DNA of 64,000 nt from JAOPZW01 sp963707695 (GCA_963707695.1 CAVPQY010000003.1:310001-374000), one strand, 5' to 3'. Positions 16,495 through 25,713 are shown, numbered from the stretch's first letter. Program-made: numbers and translations. The notes: a model not told the origin generated them from the letters alone.

Positions 16495-16567
16495 GGGTGC
16501 GCAGCCAACCAGACCGCGGCCGTCGCGTGGGTCACCGGGCGGTGACCGGGAGCGAGGGGCGCCGCCG

Positions 16568-18082
16568 TCACAGCTCGGCGAGCTTCGCCCGCAGGTGGGC
16601 CAGCAGGGGGTCGGGGTCGTAGCTCGAGCCGGTGGCGTGCCGCAGCAGCTCGTCGGGCTCCAGCCGGCGGCCGTGGCGGTGGACGTGCTCGCCCAGCCAG
16701 TCGCGCAGCGGCGCCGTCTCCCCCGCCTCGAGCGACGCGTCGAGGTCGGGCAGGTCGGCACGCGCGGCCTGCCACAGCTGCGCGGCCGCGATCGTGCCGA
16801 GCGCGTAGGTCGGGAAGTAGCCGAGCTCCCCGAACGCCCAGTGGATGTCCTGCAGCGCGCCGCGGCGGTCGTCCGGCACGGTGACGCCGAGGAGGCGGCG
16901 CATCCCCTCGTCCCACGCCGCCGGGACGTCGGCCACCGCGAGGTCGCCCTCGATGAGCGCCACCTCGAGCTCGAAGCGGAGGATGACGTGCAGCGGGTAG
17001 GTGAACTCGTCGGCCTCGGTGCGGATGAGCGACGGGCGCACCGCGTTGACCGCGCGCAGGAACCCGTCGAGCCCGTGGTCGCGCAGCGCGGGGAACAGGT
17101 CCTGGGCGCGCGGCAGCCAGCGCACCCAGAACGGGCGGCTGCGCCCGACGAAGTTCTCCCACAGCCGGCTCTGGGACTCGTGGATCCCGAGCGAGACCCC
17201 CGTGCCGAGCCCCGTGCGGACGAGCGCCGGGTCCGACTGGCGCTCGTAGAGCCCGTGGCCGACCTCGTGGAGCACGGCGAAGAGCCCGTTGAGGTCGTCC
17301 TGGGCGAAGCGGCTCGTCACGCGGATGTCGGTCGGCGCGACCGACTGCGCGAACGGGTGCACGGCGTCGTCCAGGCGCCAGTGGGCCTCGTCGAAGCCCA
17401 TCGCGGCGGCCATCTCCAGCGCCAGGACGCGCTGCTCGCGCACGGCGAAGGGCCCCTCGAGCTCGGGCGGGGGCTGGGCGGCGGCGTCGTCGCGCAGCTC
17501 GCCGAGCCCGGACTCCAGGCGCCCGAAGAGGTCCCGCAGCACCGCGGTCGTCATGCCGGGCTCGTAGGTCTCCAGGAGCGCGTCGTAGGGGTGCTCGGCC
17601 GGGTGGCAGGCGGCGAGCTGGCGCCGCAGGGCGACGTGGCGCTCCAGGTACGGCGCGAAGGACGCCCAGTCGCTCTCGGCCCGCGCGCGCTGCCAGACGG
17701 GCAGCGCCTCGGACCCGGCGAGCGAGATCGCCGTGGTCAGGTCGCTCGGGACGCGCCGGGTGCGCTCGACGTCGTAGCGCAGGACGCGCAGGAGGTCGAC
17801 GCGGACGTCGTCCGCGGGCAGCTCGCGCTCGGCCCACGGGTCGAGCTCGTCGAGGAGCTCGAGCAGCCCGTCGTCGGTCGTCCGCTCGTGCGCCAGGCGC
17901 GTGAGCGTCGCCAGGACCTCGCCGCGCGGCTCCGCCCCGCCGGGCGGCATCATCGTCTGCTGGTCCCAGCCCAGGAGGTGGCCGGCGGCGTTGAGGTCGT
18001 CGAGCTCGGCCACCCGTGCGAGCAGCGCGGCCCACCGCGCCTGGACCTCGGGCGGCGCGTCCGGGACCTCAGGCGACGGCAT
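16568..18082 (-). CDS. M32 family carboxypeptidase (carboxypeptidase Taq)
   Basis: The 504-residue helical metallopeptidase has the zinc motif H-E-V-G-H at residues 272-276 and the third ligand region G-I-H-E-S-Q-S-R near 300. It also has the family-specific Y-P-L-H and Y-F-P-T-Y-A-L-G-T segments. It removes C-terminal residues from peptides in the cytoplasm. Length matches the family (about 500). Its start codon overlaps the stop of the upstream FAH-family gene by 14 bases, which implies one transcript. Confidence 0.95.
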   Translation of the reverse strand: MPSPEVPDAPPEVQARWAALLARVAELDDLNAAGHLLGWDQQTMMPPGGAEPRGEVLATLTRLAHERTTDDGLLELLDELDPWAERELPADDVRVDLLRVLRYDVERTRRVPSDLTTAISLAGSEALPVWQRARAESDWASFAPYLERHVALRRQLAACHPAEHPYDALLETYEPGMTTAVLRDLFGRLESGLGELRDDAAAQPPPELEGPFAVREQRVLALEMAAAMGFDEAHWRLDDAVHPFAQSVAPTDIRVTSRFAQDDLNGLFAVLHEVGHGLYERQSDPALVRTGLGTGVSLGIHESQSRLWENFVGRSRPFWVRWLPRAQDLFPALRDHGLDGFLRAVNAVRPSLIRTEADEFTYPLHVILRFELEVALIEGDLAVADVPAAWDEGMRRLLGVTVPDDRRGALQDIHWAFGELGYFPTYALGTIAAAQLWQAARADLPDLDASLEAGETAPLRDWLGEHVHRHGRRLEPDELLRHATGSSYDPDPLLAHLRAKLAEL

Positions 18083-18851
18083 GCTCGATGCGCCCCAGGC
18101 CCTCGATCTCGATGCGCACGACGTCGCCCGCGGTCAGGAACCGCGGCGGGTCGAGCGCCATGCCGACGCCGCTCGGCGTCCCGGTCAGGATCAGGTCGCC
18201 GGGCAGCAGCGTGATCGTCTCGGCCAGGAAGGCGACGAGCTCCGCGATGCCGAACACGAGGTCGCTCGTCCGGGCGTCCTGGCGCAGCTCGCCGTTGACC
18301 CAGGTGCGCAGCGCGAGGTCCTCGGGGTCCGGGACCTCGTCCGCCGTCGTCACCCAGGGCCCGAACGGGCACGAGGTGTCGAAGCCCTTCGCGCGCGTCC
18401 ACTGCGACTCGCGGCCCTGGAGGTCGCGGGCGCTGACGTCGTCGGCCACGACGAAGCCGGCCACCTGGCCGCCGACGCCCAGCACGACCCCGAGCTCGCC
18501 CTCGTAGTCCAGGCGGCGCACGACGGCCGGGCAGCGGACCGGGCCCCCGGGCGGCGCCACGGAGGTCGTGAGCTTCGTGAAGACGATCGGGACCTCGGGC
18601 GGCTCGCGCCCGGTCTCGGCCGCGTGGGCGCGGTAGTTCAGGCCGATGCCGAAGATCGCCCGCGGGACGTGCGGCGCCAGGAGCGTCACCTCGGCCAGCG
18701 GGAGCGCAGGGCCCGTCGCCGGGCTGCGATCGCCGGAGGCGAGGCGGTCCAGGACGGTGCCGCCGTCGGCGAAGGCGACGACCTCCTCGCCGCGCACCTC
18801 GCCGCTCTGCGGGGCGCCGCCCCCGGGCGCCAGGAAGGTCGCGAGCTTCAC
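18069..18851 (-). CDS. Fumarylacetoacetate hydrolase (FAH) family protein
   Basis: The 260-residue protein has the FAH core with G-I-G-L-N-Y-R-A-H-A, the metal-binding Glu pair in D-Y-E-G-E-L-G-V-V-L and the Asp in V-A-D-D-V-S-A-R-D. The catalytic-lid segment L-P-G-D-L-I-L-T-G-T-P-S-G-V-G is also present. Members act as acylpyruvases, hydratases or decarboxylases on C-C bonds of 2-oxo acids. The exact substrate is not predictable, but a role at the end of aromatic or keto-acid breakdown is usual. It lies in an operon-like run with a PPOX protein upstream and the M32 peptidase downstream. Confidence 0.93.
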   Translation of the reverse strand: MKLATFLAPGGGAPQSGEVRGEEVVAFADGGTVLDRLASGDRSPATGPALPLAEVTLLAPHVPRAIFGIGLNYRAHAAETGREPPEVPIVFTKLTTSVAPPGGPVRCPAVVRRLDYEGELGVVLGVGGQVAGFVVADDVSARDLQGRESQWTRAKGFDTSCPFGPWVTTADEVPDPEDLALRTWVNGELRQDARTSDLVFGIAELVAFLAETITLLPGDLILTGTPSGVGMALDPPRFLTAGDVVRIEIEGLGRIEHAVA

Positions 18852-18861
18852 CGGCGCAACG

Positions 18862-19299
18862 CTACGCGTCGCGGGCCAGCTCGCGCAGCGCGGCCCGGAT
18901 GACGTCGTCGCGCTCGCGCGCCTCCGCGTCGGTCCACCGCCACGGGACGCCGCCCTCCAGCGCGAAGCGCGGCTGGAGGTGGTCCTGCACCAGGTCGACC
19001 TCGAGGGCGACGGCGGCCACGCGGTCCGACGCCGCCATCGGCTCCTGGACGACCGTGGCCCGCCCCTGGGCGGTGCAGGCGACGCCCGCCGCCATGAGCG
19101 TCAGCGCGCAGCGCGGGTCGGTGCGCAGCCGCGCCAGCGACTCACGCCGCCGGGCCAGCGCGAGCAGGATGCGGCGGTCGCCGGCGCGAACGCCGGTCGA
19201 GACGGGGATCGCGTGGGGCGACCCGCCGCCGGTCGACAGGATCGCGACCGTGCCGTCGTCCCAGTGCGGCAGCGCGTCGAGCGTGTGCGCGCCCGCCAC
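18862..19299 (-). CDS. Pyridoxamine-5'-phosphate-oxidase-like (PPOX) flavin/F420-binding protein
   Basis: The 145-residue protein has the split-barrel pattern D-G-T-V-A-I-L-S-T, then P-H-A-I-P-V-S-T-G-V, then R-R-E-S-L-A-R-L-R-T-D-P-R-C-A-L-T-L. This is typical of the small PPOX-like proteins that bind FMN or F420 in actinobacteria. Cofactor and substrate cannot be decided by eye. A GTG start at 19299 follows the upstream hydrolase stop by three bases, so translation is probably coupled. The family includes F420-dependent reductases of quinones and tetrapyrroles. Confidence 0.75.
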   Translation of the reverse strand: MAGAHTLDALPHWDDGTVAILSTGGGSPHAIPVSTGVRAGDRRILLALARRRESLARLRTDPRCALTLMAAGVACTAQGRATVVQEPMAASDRVAAVALEVDLVQDHLQPRFALEGGVPWRWTDAEARERDDVIRAALRELARDA

Positions 19300-19302
19300 G
19301 GC

Positions 19303-20196
19303 TCAGGCCGCGGCCTGGCCGACGACCCCGGCCGGGGCGACCGAGGTGCGCCGGGCGCGCGGGCGCGGCGTGCGGGCGGCGTGCAGCTCGATGAAGGCCC
19401 GCAGGTCGTCGGGGCGCTCGCGCTGGGGGTGATGGCCCATCCCGGCCCAGACCTCGACGTGCGCCTGCGGCAGCGCGCGGCGCAGCGCATCGACGTGCCC
19501 GATCGGGACGAGCCCGTCGCGCTCACCCCAGAGGACCGCGACCGGCCCGCCATAGTCGAGCCGGCGGTGCGCGAACCCGCGGGGGGAGCGGCCGGCCGCC
19601 GCGACGGCCTCGGTGGCGGCGCGGACGCCGGGCGCGGACCGGAAGGCGCTCCGGCGCAGGCGCCCCATGAGGTCGCGCGAGGGCAGCCGGCGGTGCGCGA
19701 CGAACGTCGCGTAGCCGGCGGTGACGTGGAGCGGGCTGACGAGCGCGAAGGGCAGCGCCGCCTGGGCGAGCTGGACGACGCCCGGCAGCGCGAGCGCCTC
19801 GGCGAGCCGCACGTGGCCGAAGCCGATCGGCGCCAGGAGCGCGAGGCCCCCCACGAGGTCGGTCCGCTCGGCCACCGCCGCGGCGACGGCGCCGCCGAGC
19901 GAGTGGCCGACGAGCGTCGACCCCTCCAGGCGCATCCGCCCGAGGGCCGACGCGACGTCGTCGGCGTAGGCGCCGATCCGGGCCCGCGTGGGCGGGTCCG
20001 AGCCGCCGAAGCCGGGGAGGTCGATCGCGATGCACGGCCGCCGCGTGTCGGCGGCGAGCCGGGCCCACCCGGTCGAGTCGTCGAGGAGGCCGTGGAGGAG
20101 GATCAGCGGCCGTCCGCGGCCCGGCCACGACCGGACCCGCAGCCGGCGCCCGTCCGGCAGCGGCACGTGCCGCACCAGGTGCTGGAGCTCCTCCAA
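19303..20196 (-). CDS. Alpha/beta hydrolase
   Basis: The 297-residue protein has the oxyanion region L-I-L-L-H-G-L-L-D-D, nucleophile elbow G-H-S-L-G-G with Ser99, acid residue in W-G-E-R-D-G-L-V-P, and the His in G-M-G-H-H-P-Q. The P-G-F-G-G-S-D segment places it among esterase/haloperoxidase-like and meta-cleavage-product hydrolase-like enzymes. It is the first gene of a tight leftward series (PPOX, FAH, M32). Together they suggest hydrolytic and reductive handling of a carbonyl compound, which is inference. Confidence 0.92.
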   Translation of the reverse strand: MEELQHLVRHVPLPDGRRLRVRSWPGRGRPLILLHGLLDDSTGWARLAADTRRPCIAIDLPGFGGSDPPTRARIGAYADDVASALGRMRLEGSTLVGHSLGGAVAAAVAERTDLVGGLALLAPIGFGHVRLAEALALPGVVQLAQAALPFALVSPLHVTAGYATFVAHRRLPSRDLMGRLRRSAFRSAPGVRAATEAVAAAGRSPRGFAHRRLDYGGPVAVLWGERDGLVPIGHVDALRRALPQAHVEVWAGMGHHPQRERPDDLRAFIELHAARTPRPRARRTSVAPAGVVGQAAA

Positions 20197-20240
20197 GGCG
20201 CCGTGGAGTGTGCCCGAAGGTGCGGCGGAGCGCCAGGGCC

Positions 20241-20471
20241 CTACGAAGACCGGGCGCGCTTGCGGCGCTCGCGCGCCCGGGTCGCGCGGTCGCGCTGGGC
20301 GGCGGTCGCCGGCGCGGACGGCTTGTCGTCGCGCGCCTTGAGGAACTTCGCCCGCTCCTCGTCCGTCATCTTGCGCACGGACAGGGAGCCGTCGTCGATC
20401 TGCTCCTGCATGCGGTCGAGCTTCGCCTGTCGCCAGGCCTCCTCACGCTCGCGCTGCGTCTTCGGGGGCAT
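20241..20471 (-). CDS. Small highly charged protein of unknown function
   Basis: The 76-residue frame is rich in Glu, Lys and Arg, with an M-P-P-K-T start and a helical E-R-E-E-A-W-R-Q-A-K-L-D-R-M-Q-E-Q core. It ends in a basic R-E-R-R-K-R-A-R tail suited to nucleic-acid or ribosome contact. AGGGGAC immediately upstream of the ATG looks like a Shine-Dalgarno. The composition differs clearly from the noncoding shadow frames. No family is recognised. Confidence 0.6.
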   Translation of the reverse strand: MPPKTQREREEAWRQAKLDRMQEQIDDGSLSVRKMTDEERAKFLKARDDKPSAPATAAQRDRATRARERRKRARSS

Positions 20472-20564
20472 GTCCCCTAGGATACCCGCCTCGCGCGCGC
20501 GGGAAGCCCGGCGTCCGTCTGGCGCGGGGGATCCCGCGCCTTCCTGCGGCTCGATGTCGCGGCT

Positions 20565-20909
20565 CTAGCGGCCTTCCACCCGGTCCTGCCCGGTGGTGAA
20601 GCGCTCCTCGTCGCGGTCGAGCTGGTCGTCGGCCAGGCCGCGCTCGTGGAGCTCGGCGCGGGACTCGTGCAGCTCGGCCTCGGCCCGGGACTCCTGGGCG
20701 TGGGCCTGTGCGGCTCGCGCCTCGGACTCGGCGTGGCGGGCCTGCAGCTCGCGCTCCTCGGCCTCGGTGCGGTGGCGGTCGGCGACGTCGCGGCGGCGGC
20801 CCTCCAGCCGGCGCTCCTCGGCCTTGGCCTTCATGCGCGGACGCAGCAGCGCCAGCGCGATGAGCACCAGCACGGCGACGATGACGACGATGATGATCGC
20901 GGTCTTCAC
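20565..20909 (-). CDS. Membrane-anchored coiled-coil protein
   Basis: The 114-residue protein has one N-terminal hydrophobic helix (about residues 3-22), then a continuous charged coiled coil rich in Glu, Ala and Arg, and a short D-Q-L-D-R-D-E-E-R-F tail. GAGAGGAG precedes the ATG at good spacing. The architecture resembles small YtxH/ElaB-like envelope stress proteins, but no signature allows an assignment. It lies alone between the desaturase and the small charged protein. Confidence 0.7.
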   Translation of the reverse strand: MKTAIIIVVIVAVLVLIALALLRPRMKAKAEERRLEGRRRDVADRHRTEAEERELQARHAESEARAAQAHAQESRAEAELHESRAELHERGLADDQLDRDEERFTTGQDRVEGR

Positions 20910-20996
20910 GACAGCTCCTCTCCAGGGATTCGGAGAGCGAGCTACCCCGTCCGGCGCCGCCGCTACCGCGGCTGAGGGCGCCGGGCCGCCCGGCGG

Positions 20997-21893
20997 CTAC
21001 CCCGCCTGGGGGGCGGCGAGGCGCTGCGCCTGGCGCTCCGGGGCGATCCGCACGACGTTCCAGACGAGCCCGAGGCGCTCCATCCCGGCGATGACCCACC
21101 CGGAGGGGTCGAGCTCCGTGCGGCGCAGGCCGTGCGTCGCCGAGCGCGGGAAGGCGTGGTGGTTGTGGTGCCAGGCCTCGCCGAAGCTCGGGAGCGCCAG
21201 CCAGAAGACGTTGCGCGACTCGTCCTCGGTCGCGAAGCGCCGCGTGCCGAAGAAGTGGCAGACGGAGTTGATCGACCACGTCACGTGGTGCAGGAGGAAG
21301 ATCCGCACGAGCCCGCCCCACAGCAGGCCCGTGAGCGCGCCGCGCCACTCCAGCCCGGACAGGACGAAGCCCAGCAGGGCGGGGAGGGCGAGCCCGGCCA
21401 GGACGATGGTCACGAACGACTTGTGGATGCGCCGCATGCCCGGGTCCTCCATGAGGTCCGGGGCGTACTTCATGCGGCGCGCCTGCCCGTGCTCGCTGAA
21501 GAGCCAGCCGATGTGCGCGTGGTAGAGCCCGCGCAGGACGCCGCCCACCCCGTCCCCGTGGCCGTGCGGGGAGTGCGGGTCGCCCTCCTCGTCGGTGTGG
21601 GCGTGGTGCTTGCGGTGGTCGGCGACCCAGTTGATGACCGGACCCTGCACGGCCATCGACCCGAGCGTGGCGAAGGCGTACTCGACCCGCTTGGAGGTCT
21701 GGAAGGCGCGGTGGGTGAGCATCCGGTGGAAGCCGATCGTCACGCCGAAGCCGGTCAGGAGGTACATGATCGCGAGCACCCCGAGGTCGGTCCAGCCGAC
21801 GACCTGGTTCCAGAGCAGGAGCACCGCCGCCCAGAAGGCGACGAAGGGGACGATCACGGCGCCGATGTTCGAGATGCGGGCGGTCCTGGTCAT
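20997..21893 (-). CDS. Acyl-CoA/acyl-lipid delta-9 fatty-acid desaturase
   Basis: The 298-residue membrane di-iron enzyme has the three histidine boxes: H-R-M-L-T-H (residues 56-61), H-R-K-H-H-A-H (93-99) and H-N-H-H-A-F near residue 250. Four hydrophobic helices surround them. It introduces a cis double bond into saturated acyl chains, a known response for adjusting membrane fluidity. It is divergent from a PucR-type regulator gene only 26 bases away, so the two starts share one control region. ATG 21893 is preferred because upstream codons would run into that regulator. Confidence 0.93.
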   Translation of the reverse strand: MTRTARISNIGAVIVPFVAFWAAVLLLWNQVVGWTDLGVLAIMYLLTGFGVTIGFHRMLTHRAFQTSKRVEYAFATLGSMAVQGPVINWVADHRKHHAHTDEEGDPHSPHGHGDGVGGVLRGLYHAHIGWLFSEHGQARRMKYAPDLMEDPGMRRIHKSFVTIVLAGLALPALLGFVLSGLEWRGALTGLLWGGLVRIFLLHHVTWSINSVCHFFGTRRFATEDESRNVFWLALPSFGEAWHHNHHAFPRSATHGLRRTELDPSGWVIAGMERLGLVWNVVRIAPERQAQRLAAPQAG

Positions 21894-21919
21894 GACGTTG
21901 GAGGCTACGGCTGGATTCC

Positions 21920-23245
21920 GTGCGCTCTTCGCTCGATCAGCATGAGAAGGCGTGCCATTCTTGTGGCTTGAGCACAACTGACGGAAGCCTGCCGCCCGCG
22001 CTCGCCGGGGCGCTGCGGCCGACGCTGGAGGACCTCGCGCGGCACACGATCGCCGCGATCGGCCGCGAGGTGCCCGACTACGCGCGGCCGCTGGAGGGCC
22101 CGTTCGGGCGGGCGCTGCGGCTCGGCGTCGAGCGGGCGCTCACGCGCTTCGTCGACGAGGTCGAGGCGGGTGGGGCGACGGAGGGCGGCCCGTCCGACAT
22201 CTACGTGGCGCTCGGCCGCGCCGAGCAGCGCGCGGGCCGGACGCTCGACGCGCTCCTGGCCGCCTACCGGCTCGGCGCGCGCCTGGCCTGGGAGCGCTTC
22301 AGCGCCGCCGGCGAGGCGGCCGGGTTCGCCCCGGCCACGCTCTACGACCTGGCCGGGGCGATCTTCAGCTACATCGACGCGATCAGCGCGGAGTCGGTGG
22401 CCGGCTTCACGCAGGAGCAGGAGCACGTCGCCGGCCAGCGCCAGCGCCGTCGCCGCGCCCTCGCGCTCCTGCTCGCCCGCGACGACGTGCCGGCGGCCGA
22501 GGTCGACGACGTCGCCGCGCTGGCGGGCTGGCGGCGCCCGGCGCGCGTCGCGGCCCTCGTGGCCGGGGGCGGCGCCGGGGCGCGCGAGCCGGACGCCGAC
22601 CGTCTGGCCGCCCGTCTCGGGCCCGAGGCCGTGGCGGCCGTCGACGACGGGCTCGTCGTCGCCTTCCTGGCCGATCCGGACGCTCCGGGGCGGCGGGCGC
22701 AGGTCGCGGCGGCCGTGGACGGGCGGGCCGCGGTGCTGGGCCCGGCGGTGGCCGTCGAGGCCGCCGCGCGGTCGCTGCGGCGCGCGCGGGCCGCCCACGC
22801 GCTGCTCGTGGCGGGGCGGCTGCCGGCCGAGGGGCTGACGGTCGCCGACGAGCACCTGCCTGCCCTCCTGCTGCACGGCGCGGACCCGCACGCGGCGACC
22901 GATCTGGCCGCGCGCGTCCTGGCGCCGCTCGACGCGCTCGGGGCGGGACCGCGCGCGCGGATGCACGCGACCCTGCGGGCCTGGGTCGACCAGCCGGGGC
23001 AGGTCCAGCGGATGGCGGGCGCCCTGCACGTCCACCCGCAGACGGTGCGCTACCGCCTGGGGCAGCTGCGCGACCTGCTCGGGGACGCGCTCGACGACGC
23101 CGATGCGCGCTTCGCGTTCGCGCTTGCGCTGCGGGCGCGGGAGGCGGAGCCCGCGCGGGCGTCCGGCGGAGCGCCGGGGCCGGGCGGAGGGGCTAGCCGC
23201 GCAGCTCGCCGTGCAGGCGGGCGCGCAGGCGGGCGATCTCGATGA
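21920..23245 (+). CDS. PucR-family (CdaR-like) transcriptional regulator
   Basis: The C-terminus, near residues 360-395, is a PucR/HTH-30 helix-turn-helix: V-Q-R-M-A-G-A-L-H-V-H-P-Q-T-V-R-Y-R-L. The first 160 residues are a helical sensor-like domain found in many actinobacterial PucR proteins, with a variable GGDEF-like middle. Its position suggests control of the divergent desaturase. The start is uncertain: GTG 21920 is the first possible codon, and TTG 21968 begins a more typical N-terminus. The last 30 residues are low-complexity Gly/Arg-rich and overlap the end of the convergent small gene by 53 bases. Confidence 0.85.
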   Translation: MRSSLDQHEKACHSCGLSTTDGSLPPALAGALRPTLEDLARHTIAAIGREVPDYARPLEGPFGRALRLGVERALTRFVDEVEAGGATEGGPSDIYVALGRAEQRAGRTLDALLAAYRLGARLAWERFSAAGEAAGFAPATLYDLAGAIFSYIDAISAESVAGFTQEQEHVAGQRQRRRRALALLLARDDVPAAEVDDVAALAGWRRPARVAALVAGGGAGAREPDADRLAARLGPEAVAAVDDGLVVAFLADPDAPGRRAQVAAAVDGRAAVLGPAVAVEAAARSLRRARAAHALLVAGRLPAEGLTVADEHLPALLLHGADPHAATDLAARVLAPLDALGAGPRARMHATLRAWVDQPGQVQRMAGALHVHPQTVRYRLGQLRDLLGDALDDADARFAFALALRAREAEPARASGGAPGPGGGASRAARRAGGRAGGRSR

Positions 23246-23405
23246 CGGCCGAACCCACGTAGGCGTGGTGCGTCGCCGTGATCTCCTCGTGCAGGTCGGC
23301 CATGTAGGCCGGGTCGTCGGCGAGGGTCGTGCCGAGCGCGAGCGCGTGCTCCTGGTGCAGGAGGTCGAGGTGCTCGCGGAGGTCTGTGGCGGTCTGGGCG
23401 GTCAT
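23193..23405 (-). CDS. Small acidic helical protein of unknown function
   Basis: The 70-residue frame encodes an amphipathic, acidic, His-containing helical protein (T-A-T-D-L-R-E-H-L-D-L-L-H-Q-E-H) with no membrane segment. The flank upstream of its ATG (23406-23490) is noticeably less GC-rich than its surroundings, as expected for a promoter region. It overlaps the tail of the PucR gene. The family is not recognised. The frame-specific composition supports a real gene. Confidence 0.6.
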   Translation of the reverse strand: MTAQTATDLREHLDLLHQEHALALGTTLADDPAYMADLHEEITATHHAYVGSAVIEIARLRARLHGELRG

Positions 23406-23491
23406 CGCGGTTCTGGTGGAGACAACTCCCCCTTCGCCATGGAGTTACGCATTCCGCGTAGGAACGGGTGTTGCGATTGGTTAGCGCCGTG

Positions 23492-24973
23492 TCAACCCCC
23501 GCGTGCAGCCCGCGACGCGGCGGCCGCGCGGGCCAGCATCCCGGGCCGGTCGGCGGCCAGCACGTAGCCCCCCGACACGAGCCGCCGCAGGGCCCGGTCG
23601 AAGCGCGCGACGTACCGCGCCTGGGACCCGCGGGCGGCCACGGCGGCGGGCGGGAACGGCGTGAAGCCGCCGGAGTTCCCGCACACCGCGCCGCTGCTCG
23701 TCGTCACCGACGGCGACAGCGACGCGGGCTCCAGGCGCCCGAGCGGCAGGTCGACCTCCGGGAAGCGCACGCCGCCGACGGGCTGGCCGTCGGCGTCGGT
23801 GCGCGGCACCGGGACCCGCACGCCGGGCAGCGCGTTGAAGGACGGCGAGGGCGGGGGCTGCCCCCCGAGGCGGAAGCGGCGCGGGCGCGGCGGGCGGCCG
23901 CGGGCGACGCCGCGCACCAGCGCGCGCAGGTAGGGCTCGTAGCGCAGCGGGTTGAGCGGCACGGGGACGCCGCCGTTGCAGCGCAGCCCCGCGAAGACGA
24001 CGGCGGGCGGGAAGCTCTGGTGCGGCGAGGGCCAGTCGTAGCGCAGCACCCCGCGCGGCGGGCGCCGCGCGTCCGTGAGCCCGGCCCGCAGCCGGTGGAA
24101 GTCGGTGAGGTTCGCGACGTCGACGAGGAGCGGGTCGGTGCGCGGCCGGCGCAGGAGGCGACGGTAGGGCAGCGGGCGCCCGTCGGGGCGCAGGTACGGA
24201 TCCTGGGGGCCGGCGCCGGCCAGGCGGTTGATGGCCATCCAGTTGCCGTTCCCGTCGACCGTGATCGCCCGGTCGTAGGCGCGACCGCCGCCGGCCAGGG
24301 CGTTGAAGCCCTCGGCCAGGAAGGTGTCGACGAAGAACGCCCCCTGGCTGACCCCGGCGAGCGCCCGCCGGGGGTAGCCGCGGCCGAGGGCGCGGCCCAC
24401 GTCGCGCACGACGACCTCGCCCGCGCCCTGCGCCGTCGCCGGGACCCCGGCGGCGAGGCCCGTCTGCCACTGGACCCGCGCGTAGGCCACGCGCAGCCGG
24501 CGCAGCACCCGGCCCGTGGCGGCCGGGTGGCGGGCCGTGGAGGGGGCGCCGGTCACCGTCGGCTCGAACCCGGTCAGCGCGCCGAGCAGCAGCGGGCTGC
24601 CGCGGTTCTCGGCCTCGACGAGGAGCATCCGCGGCCGCGGCGCGCGGGCGCCGCGGCGCGGGCGCAGCACCTCGAACTCCGCGTCGTACCGCACCCCGCC
24701 GGCGGGCAGGCCGCGCACCGGCTCGCCACCGGCGACGACGCCGTGCGCGACGCCGAGGACCCGCTCGTAGCCCCCGGCGAGCGCCTGGCGGCCGCGGACC
24801 TCCAGCCGCGTCACGCGCGAGCGCGCCCCGGGCGCCGCGTCGGGGCCGTGGACGTGCGCCGCGGCCGTGGGGACGGCGTGCGGGGCCCGGGCGCTCGCCG
24901 GGGCGGCGAACGCCAGGGCGAGCGCCGTCGCCGTCGCCGCCGTCGTCGTCCACCGCCGTCGCCGGTCGCGCAC
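23492..24973 (-). CDS. Secreted alpha/beta-hydrolase-domain protein
   Basis: The 493-residue protein begins with a basic signal sequence (about residues 1-28 with A-P-A-S-A-R-A at the cleavage region). The mature part resembles the large secreted alpha/beta-hydrolase-domain proteins of actinobacteria, with nucleophile-like G-V-S-Q-G-A-F near residue 210 and a preceding E-A-E-N-R-G strand. Many Pro/Arg-rich loops and two Cys near the C-terminus (A-V-C-G-N-S-G-G) follow. It would act outside the cell on an ester or related substrate. Catalytic Asp and His cannot be assigned with certainty. Confidence 0.7.
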   Translation of the reverse strand: MRDRRRRWTTTAATATALALAFAAPASARAPHAVPTAAAHVHGPDAAPGARSRVTRLEVRGRQALAGGYERVLGVAHGVVAGGEPVRGLPAGGVRYDAEFEVLRPRRGARAPRPRMLLVEAENRGSPLLLGALTGFEPTVTGAPSTARHPAATGRVLRRLRVAYARVQWQTGLAAGVPATAQGAGEVVVRDVGRALGRGYPRRALAGVSQGAFFVDTFLAEGFNALAGGGRAYDRAITVDGNGNWMAINRLAGAGPQDPYLRPDGRPLPYRRLLRRPRTDPLLVDVANLTDFHRLRAGLTDARRPPRGVLRYDWPSPHQSFPPAVVFAGLRCNGGVPVPLNPLRYEPYLRALVRGVARGRPPRPRRFRLGGQPPPSPSFNALPGVRVPVPRTDADGQPVGGVRFPEVDLPLGRLEPASLSPSVTTSSGAVCGNSGGFTPFPPAAVAARGSQARYVARFDRALRRLVSGGYVLAADRPGMLARAAAASRAARGG

Positions 24974-25037
24974 GGCGCGACCCTACCCGCCCCCTTCTTC
25001 AGCGACCCTTAGGTTCGCCCTGCCAGAGTCTGCCCCG

Positions 25038-25712
25038 ATGCGCATCCTGGTCGTCGACGACGAACCCGCCGTCCGGTCGGCCCTGGACCGGGCGCTGCGC
25101 CTGGAGCGCTACGACGTCGAGGTGGCCGCCGACGGGCGCGCGGCGCTCGACGCGCTGGCCGAGCGCCGGCCCGACGCCGTGGTGCTCGACGTCGCCATGC
25201 CGGGCGTCGACGGGCTCGAGGTGACCCGCCGGCTGCGGGCCGCGGGCGAGCGCGTGCCGGTGCTCCTGCTCACCGCGCGCGACGCCGTCGACGACCGCGT
25301 CGCGGGCCTCGACGCGGGCGCCGACGACTACCTCGTCAAGCCCTTCGCCCTGCGCGAGCTGCACGCGCGCCTGCGCGCGCTCCTGCGCCGCGCCGGGCCG
25401 GGGCTCGACGGCGGGGCGCTGCGCTTCGCCGACCTCGCGCTCGACCCGTCCACGCGCGAGGTCCACCGCGGCGCCCGTCCGATCGAGCTCACGCGCACGG
25501 AGTTCCTGCTGCTCGAGCTCTTCCTCGCCCACCCGCGCCAGGTCCTCGGCCGCGCGCAGATCTTCGACCACCTGTGGGGCTACGACCCCGGCCCGACCTC
25601 GAACGCCCTCGCCGTGTACGTCGGCTACCTGCGCCGCAAGACCGAGGAGGGCGGCGAGCCGCGCCTCCTGCACACCGTGCGCGGCGTGGGGTACGTCCTG
25701 CGCGAGGGCTGA
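25038..25712 (+). CDS. OmpR/PhoB-family response regulator (MprA-like)
   Basis: The 224-residue protein has a receiver domain with acidic pair D-D-E at residues 7-9, phospho-acceptor Asp51 in V-L-D-V-A-M-P, T-A-R-D and L-V-K-P-F. A winged-helix domain follows (R-T-E-F-L-L-L-E-L-F, V-R-G-V-G-Y-V-L-R-E-G). The histidine kinase gene starts one base after its stop codon, so the pair forms one operon. The upstream frame is open but antisense to the secreted hydrolase. ATG 25038 begins exactly at the conserved M-R-I-L-V-V-D-D. Confidence 0.95.
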   Translation: MRILVVDDEPAVRSALDRALRLERYDVEVAADGRAALDALAERRPDAVVLDVAMPGVDGLEVTRRLRAAGERVPVLLLTARDAVDDRVAGLDAGADDYLVKPFALRELHARLRALLRRAGPGLDGGALRFADLALDPSTREVHRGARPIELTRTEFLLLELFLAHPRQVLGRAQIFDHLWGYDPGPTSNALAVYVGYLRRKTEEGGEPRLLHTVRGVGYVLREG

Positions 25713-25713
25713 C